From assembly GCA_021521415.1 (NCBI GenBank), contig JAIQDT010001127.1, positions 558,001 through 622,000 on the forward strand: 64,000 nt of DNA. Direction: 5' to 3'. This stretch comes from Bidens hawaiensis (taxonomy: Eukaryota; Streptophyta; Magnoliopsida; Asterales; Asteraceae). The position numbers and the translations under genes were made by a program. Shown piece by piece: positions 59,314-64,000 of the stretch (within the stretch, counting starts at the first letter, position 1; each line of letters begins with the position of its first letter). The notes beneath the pieces were generated by a model. The model was not told the origin of the DNA. It made no database searches and worked only from the letters and a program-made list of their open reading frames with translations.

Positions 59314-59504
59314 ACTCAACAACTAATCAATGCATAAATTTCATTAAAATACACAAAAAATACATTTATTCATTATCCTCCATTTCTAGAAAAAAAAAAC
59401 CTAATTCGCCATTAAAATATCCTGAATCCACGTATAATCACACAACAATACACATTAAATAAATAAATAAGCAACAAATCAGAACAAAATTCAAACAGTC
59501 AGAT

Positions 59505-59797
59505 CTAGGGTTTAAAAATAATAATAATATAATTTAGGGATCTGGCGTCATACTTCTTGTGCCTTTGAGCAAAGACCGAGTTCTTCCTATCCTCCTCTGA
59601 AATTACACAACAATTAGTATTAAAAGCAATGAATGAATTAAGCTAAATCAAAGGAAATGAAGAAATAGATATGTACCGGTAAGGCCTAGGGAGAATTTGG
59701 TGATGATGGTGCCGGTGATGGCGAATCCAACGAGGAAAGGCCAGTTACGGTTGAACTCTCTCTTGAAGAATACGGGCCATGGATCGAACTTCCTCAT
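59505..59797 (-). CDS. mitochondrial F1Fo-ATP synthase 6-kDa subunit
   Basis: Exon 1 (59797-59677) encodes MRKFDPWPVFFKREFNRNWP... then 'FLVGFAITGTIITKFSLGLT', with one membrane segment; it ends at a GT donor. Exon 2 starts at 59596 and gives 'EEDRKNSVFAQRHKK'. This matches the ~55-residue plant-specific 6-kDa subunit of mitochondrial ATP synthase, inner membrane. The end is uncertain. Reading on, exon 2 adds an atypical 'YDARSLNYIIIIFKP' and stops at 59505-59507. Alternatively a GTATGA donor at 59553 splices 'HKK' to a small last exon downstream, which would give the normal length. I annotate the open reading and flag the alternative. A TATATA-like stretch is at ~59851-59858. Confidence 0.82.
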
Positions 59798-59930
59798 TTT
59801 CTTTGTGTTTGCGATGTGTTGTGTGGCGACTCAGTTGTTGTGATGTGTCATCTATATATGATGGATTTGGGCTTCTTGTTTTGGTTATAAATGGGCTTGT
59901 ATTTTTGGAGCCCACAGGCCTAGAGGTGCA

Positions 59931-60153
59931 CAAATTGGGTATTTCAAATACCCGGTTTCATGTATGGAGTCGGGTTCTGTATTTGAAAACCCCAGTTTTA
60001 GGCATTGGAAAAACCCGATTCCAGTTTTTGGGTATTACCAGGTATAAATCTGGTCCGGTTCGGGTACACATTTTGGTACTAAAATGCATACCCTATTCGT
60101 AACCTACGGGTATAGATAAACTATTTCGGGTTTGGGTTTTTTGAGCACCTCTA
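59931..60153. mobile_element. hAT MITE, CCCGAA-rich family (copy 2, inverted, 223 bp)
   Basis: Ends TAGAGGTGCACAAATTGGG and GAGCACCTCTA. Flanks CACAGGCC (59923-59930) and CATAGGCC (60154-60161) match at 7 of 8. The interior mirrors 32495-33053: 'GGTACTAAAATGCATACCCTA' here corresponds to the inverted 'TAGGGTATGCATTTCGGTAC' there. Confidence 0.88.
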
Positions 60154-60272
60154 CATAGGCCATGTAAGTTTAAACTTCAAGTGAACAAATCGGGTTCTTT
60201 ATATATCAGTTTTGGGTAGAGATTCAGTTTCGGTTTCGTATTTTGTGGCCCAAGGTTTTTAGACTTTTACGT

Positions 60273-60588
60273 TGTGCTCCCGAGTTCATTTATGAAAAGA
60301 AAGACAAGGAAAAGAGAGTTTTATTTTCTTATATTTTCTTTTGGCATCTCCTCTTTCTTTTTGATTTATTTTCCTTCCAAATCTTTTCAATTTTAAAATA
60401 TACAAATTCTTTTATTTTACTCATCTTTCCCCTCTTTTTTTTTAATGAAACTCGGGAACACAACATATTTTTTACATCCCTCATTTTCCTTCACTTTTCT
60501 CTTCTAAATGAAACTCGGGAACACAACATATTTTTTACATCCCTCATTTTCCTTCGCTTTCCTCCTTTAAATGAAACCCGGGAACACA
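60273..60588. mobile_element. inverted-repeat element with internal 63-bp duplication
   Basis: TGTGCTCCCGAGTTCATTTA (60273-60292) and the region ending ...AACCCGGGAACACA (60588) are imperfect inverted repeats. The right side holds 2.4 direct copies of a 63-bp unit starting 'AATGAAACTCGGGAACACAA' at 60444, 60507 and 60570. A 15-base G run follows at ~60608-60622. Confidence 0.6.
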
Positions 60589-60640
60589 GTGAGGGAATGT
60601 GGGAGGAGGGGGGGGGGGGGGGATTCATGTACATTGTAAC

Positions 60641-60904
60641 TAGAGTTGCATAAATAGGGTTATGGTTTAGGTTGTAAATCAAATCGATTTGGTCAAAATT
60701 GGTTTCAGGATAAATGGTTGGGATCATAAATTAGATTTGTTGAACTATATTTACACACAATAAAAATTGGTATGGTTTGAAACCGTTTAGGTATCTAAAC
60801 AGTTGGGTAAGGTAGGGTTGGAATCGGTTAAACCGTTTTTTGTGTCATTTGGTCGGTTAGAAACTAGTTTACCGGGCCTAAATTGGTTTTATTGCTCATC
60901 TCTA
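60641..60904. mobile_element. hAT MITE with AAACCGTTT/GGTTT interior
   Basis: Ends TAGAGTTGCATAAAT and TTATTGCTCATCTCTA. Flanks ATTGTAAC (60633-60640) and AATGTAGC (60905-60912) match at 6 of 8. Confidence 0.72.
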
Positions 60905-62499
60905 AATGTAGCGTGCATGAGTTATTAAACATATGCTATGAGTTGTAGGCTAATCAACATGTACTAGTTAAAGCACCATGTAACATGAGTTAGGTTTTAA
61001 CTAGCCCAACCACTAAATTGGTCATTGTGAGTTAATAGGTTTAACTAGCTAGTTATGAGGTGGAGAAAATAAAGAAAGAAAAAAATTGATTGGTTGATTG
61101 TTAGCGGATAAACATTACTTAAATTTAGCCAAAATCACGTTAGCGGGTTAGCAAGAAAGATGAAAAAAGGGATGGGCCCCCCTTGTGTTGTGGTTTAACA
61201 TGTGTTATTGAGTGACGTGGCTTTGGCACTCGCCTTAAACACCCCTGCAGTGTATAGCCTTGCAAATCGTACAAGTAATTGGGATTCAAAACTTGTACAA
61301 ACTACAACCAATTTTTTATTTGTTTTTACCCTACTTCTAAATTTACACTTTTTGTTCATCATGTGACTCGAACCCTCAACCTCATGACTAATAACACATT
61401 TGCATCACACCTTATAACCATTAGCACTCTCTTTCTAAAACATTCCTAAATATAAAACCATAGATTAATCACTGTTAATGTATAAAATTTGTAACAATAT
61501 ATTGGTAGACGTTTACCGGTTTATGCAAAGACGTAGAAAAATCTACAATCAAAACAATCAGCATGTGATTATGAATGTAAAACCAATAAGAGTTACTGAA
61601 TGGTATCAATTCGAGTTGATTGTGATCAAGATTGAAGTATGGTTCTTGGATTGACTATTACAAGTGTTTAGTTGCATGAAATAAAGAGTTAAAAGACAAC
61701 AAATGATTGGAATTCAATTGAATAAGAGATGATCACTACTAGATTTGAATTTGCTAGCATTTGTATAATTATACTTGATTAGTGTACTAGCAAGCTACGT
61801 AAACACATCCATGTTAACATATGTCAATGATGGGTAATTAAAAAACGCTTCAAGGATACATCTAGTTGTTTAACGGGTTGAAACCAAATAATAATAAGAT
61901 GCATAAAGTGGTCAAGTTAGTCATCAACTCACTACTATACTTCACTTAAACGTGGGTGGCACTGTGTTTTATCTTGAAGTCTGTTTGGTATATAGATGAG
62001 GTACCAGAATAATAGAACTAATGAAATGGAACATTATCATTTCATTTCCTTGTTTGCTTGGAATGAAATGGTGGTGGGTGGCGATGACGATTGTGGTGGA
62101 TGACGACGGTGGTTGTGGGTGGCGACAGCGATGGTCGTTGGTAGTAGAGGTGATGTAAGGCGAAAGAGAGAATGAAATGAAAAAAAGAGGTTGAATTGAA
62201 TGAATTTGCGATGATTTAGAGGGAATACAATGGATGAGGTAACATGTGATTTCATTCTATTAATTAATCAAACATTATTTTTTCATTCACCCCATTTCCC
62301 TATATACCACACACTACCTTTAGTCATTGTTTTTTGACAACTCATTTAGCTAAACGGGTTCACTTGTTTGACCCGAAAACAAATTCGAACTTGTTAATAT
62401 CATAGTCAACATAAATTTCGTAATAGATTCATGCCATCTCATAAATTCACACCCTTACCCATGGTTAATGTGTCGGCATCATGTGTTATATAACGATTA
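60905..62499. other. spacer
   Basis: A possible minus-strand tRNA-derived SINE head is at ~61365-61440 (B-box-like 'GGGTTCGAGTCAC' on the minus strand). A GGTGG/GATGACG-rich stretch at 62070-62160 gives a chance frame. No gene seen. Confidence 0.45.
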
Positions 62500-62892
62500 G
62501 GGAAGTCACTATAAAATAGTAACTAAGTTTCAAGTTTGTTCCAAACTACCAATTAAGTCACTCATATTTTGTTTTATTTCAATTAAGTCAATCAACTTTC
62601 AATTAATCTCAATTATGTCACTTAACTTTAAAATTGCGTTGTAAAACGAGAGGAACAACTACTATATAATTGTAAATGATATATTTGCTGATAAAAATAA
62701 AAAAAATGTTGGTTTGAATGGCGTTTGAGTTATCTATAAAGCATAAACATATAATACAAAAGTAAAGAAAAATATAGTATTAGAAATTTATTGAAAGTTG
62801 AGTGATCTAAATAAGCTGAAACTGAAAGTCATTATTACAAAATAAAATGGGACTATCTTAACTAAAACAATTATTTTAGAAAGTTTTATTCC
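62500..62892. mobile_element. ~390-bp foldback MITE (copy B)
   Basis: Left 'GGGAAGTCACTATAAAATAG' and right '...AAAGTTTTATTCC' are imperfect inverted repeats. Internal 'AATTAAGTCACTCATATTTTG' and 'GAACAACTACTATATAAT' are the reverse complement of text in copy A (30220-30340). Confidence 0.6.
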
Positions 62893-63022
62893 AATTACAA
62901 CGTATTTTCTTCCATGAGCCAATTCAAATCTATAGACGGAAAGTAAATCATAAATATTTTTTCACTATTATTGAAAGTTAAATCCACTTTTAAATCGTAT
63001 TGGCCTCAACAGAAACACACGA

Positions 63023-63534
<512 letters not shown>

Positions 63535-64000
63535 GGGTTTGAAGTAGATGTTGAAGTTGAAGTAGTTATGTTTAGGGTTTGTTGAGTTTGTGAACCCTGG
63601 CTTAGGGTTATGGTGTTTAATTGATGTTTTTAATGAAATGAATTTGGCTTTTGATATTGAGTTGAATTATATTATATGAATTTTGTTTAGTGTGTGATTT
63701 TGGGGGTGAATTGATTAGTGTATGTTTATTTTTTTGATTGATTTGGTAATGCACACAATGTGTTTGATGAAATGCCTCAGTAGTGAAATGTCTATTTGTT
63801 TGTCTGAAATGCTGTCAATTGTTGAAAGATTGTTCTTTTGGTGATTTTAAGTTTTTAACCATGAAACGGATAGTCGTTTTAAGGAACAGGGTATACTTTA
63901 ATGCATGTGTTAAAAGTGTTAAAATGCAATATGAGTTGAAATGTTAACACACAATAATTTAATAACCACTGTTACAATAAATTAAGAGAGGTTAATGGGG
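63535..64000. other. histone H4 3' UTR and flank
   Basis: T/G-rich 3' UTR with the probable poly(A) region at ~63630-63660. Nothing further recognised to the end of the window. Confidence 0.6.

Overview
This is plant nuclear DNA, from a eudicot and probably an Asteraceae. The evidence is intron-containing plant genes (Dof, WOX2-like, ALB3, a CLE peptide, plant-type histone H4), AT-rich spacers, plant retrotransposon lineages and many MITEs. The family-level guess rests on the style of the short hAT MITEs (CCCGAA-rich and GAGCTC-rich) and is inference.

Layout. 1-815: 5' part of a Dof zinc-finger gene (minus). 816-12148: gene-poor spacer with a TIR MITE, a probable Helitron and a hAT-type MITE. 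12149-13930: a mutated tRNA-Ala gene followed by four tandem ~417-bp units, each with a tRNA-like Pol III cassette. 14424-15045: LINE 3' remnant split by a MITE. 17123-28405: a nested retrotransposon block. A solo LTR with perfect 5-bp target duplications (GAACT) sits in the 3' UTR of a host gene. A second insertion of the same family, a Tat-lineage Ty3/gypsy element, cuts that gene's coding sequence. The Tat element has lost nearly all of pol and carries a multi-exon antisense ORF with its own TATA box and two tandem-repeat blocks. A Ty1/copia element (LTR, PBS, gag) lies inside its gag. The far end of everything is deleted at ~28405.

28413-38300: spacer with MITEs, a second LINE remnant and a decayed plastid 16S rRNA fragment (NUPT). 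38452-43826: a WOX2-like homeobox gene whose 4.7-kb intron holds a PIF/Harbinger element with a frameshifted Myb/SANT-like gene and a Stowaway MITE. 44531-46109: a Mutator-like element with ~455-bp terminal inverted repeats and an internal minisatellite. 47222-52966: complete 11-exon ALBINO3 thylakoid insertase gene. 54186-55350 (minus): a three-exon 74-aa CLE46-like secreted peptide gene, invisible to simple ORF calling because each exon is under 90 nt. 58190-59130: degenerate ~170-bp tandem repeat. 59505-59797 (minus): mitochondrial ATP synthase 6-kDa subunit. 63223-63534: histone H4.

The cellular genes do not form a pathway; each is an independent locus. The structural story is repeated transposon invasion: one host gene destroyed, introns of WOX2 and ALB3 enlarged, and non-autonomous DNA elements filling the spacers. 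All calls come from reading the sequence; no database search was run.
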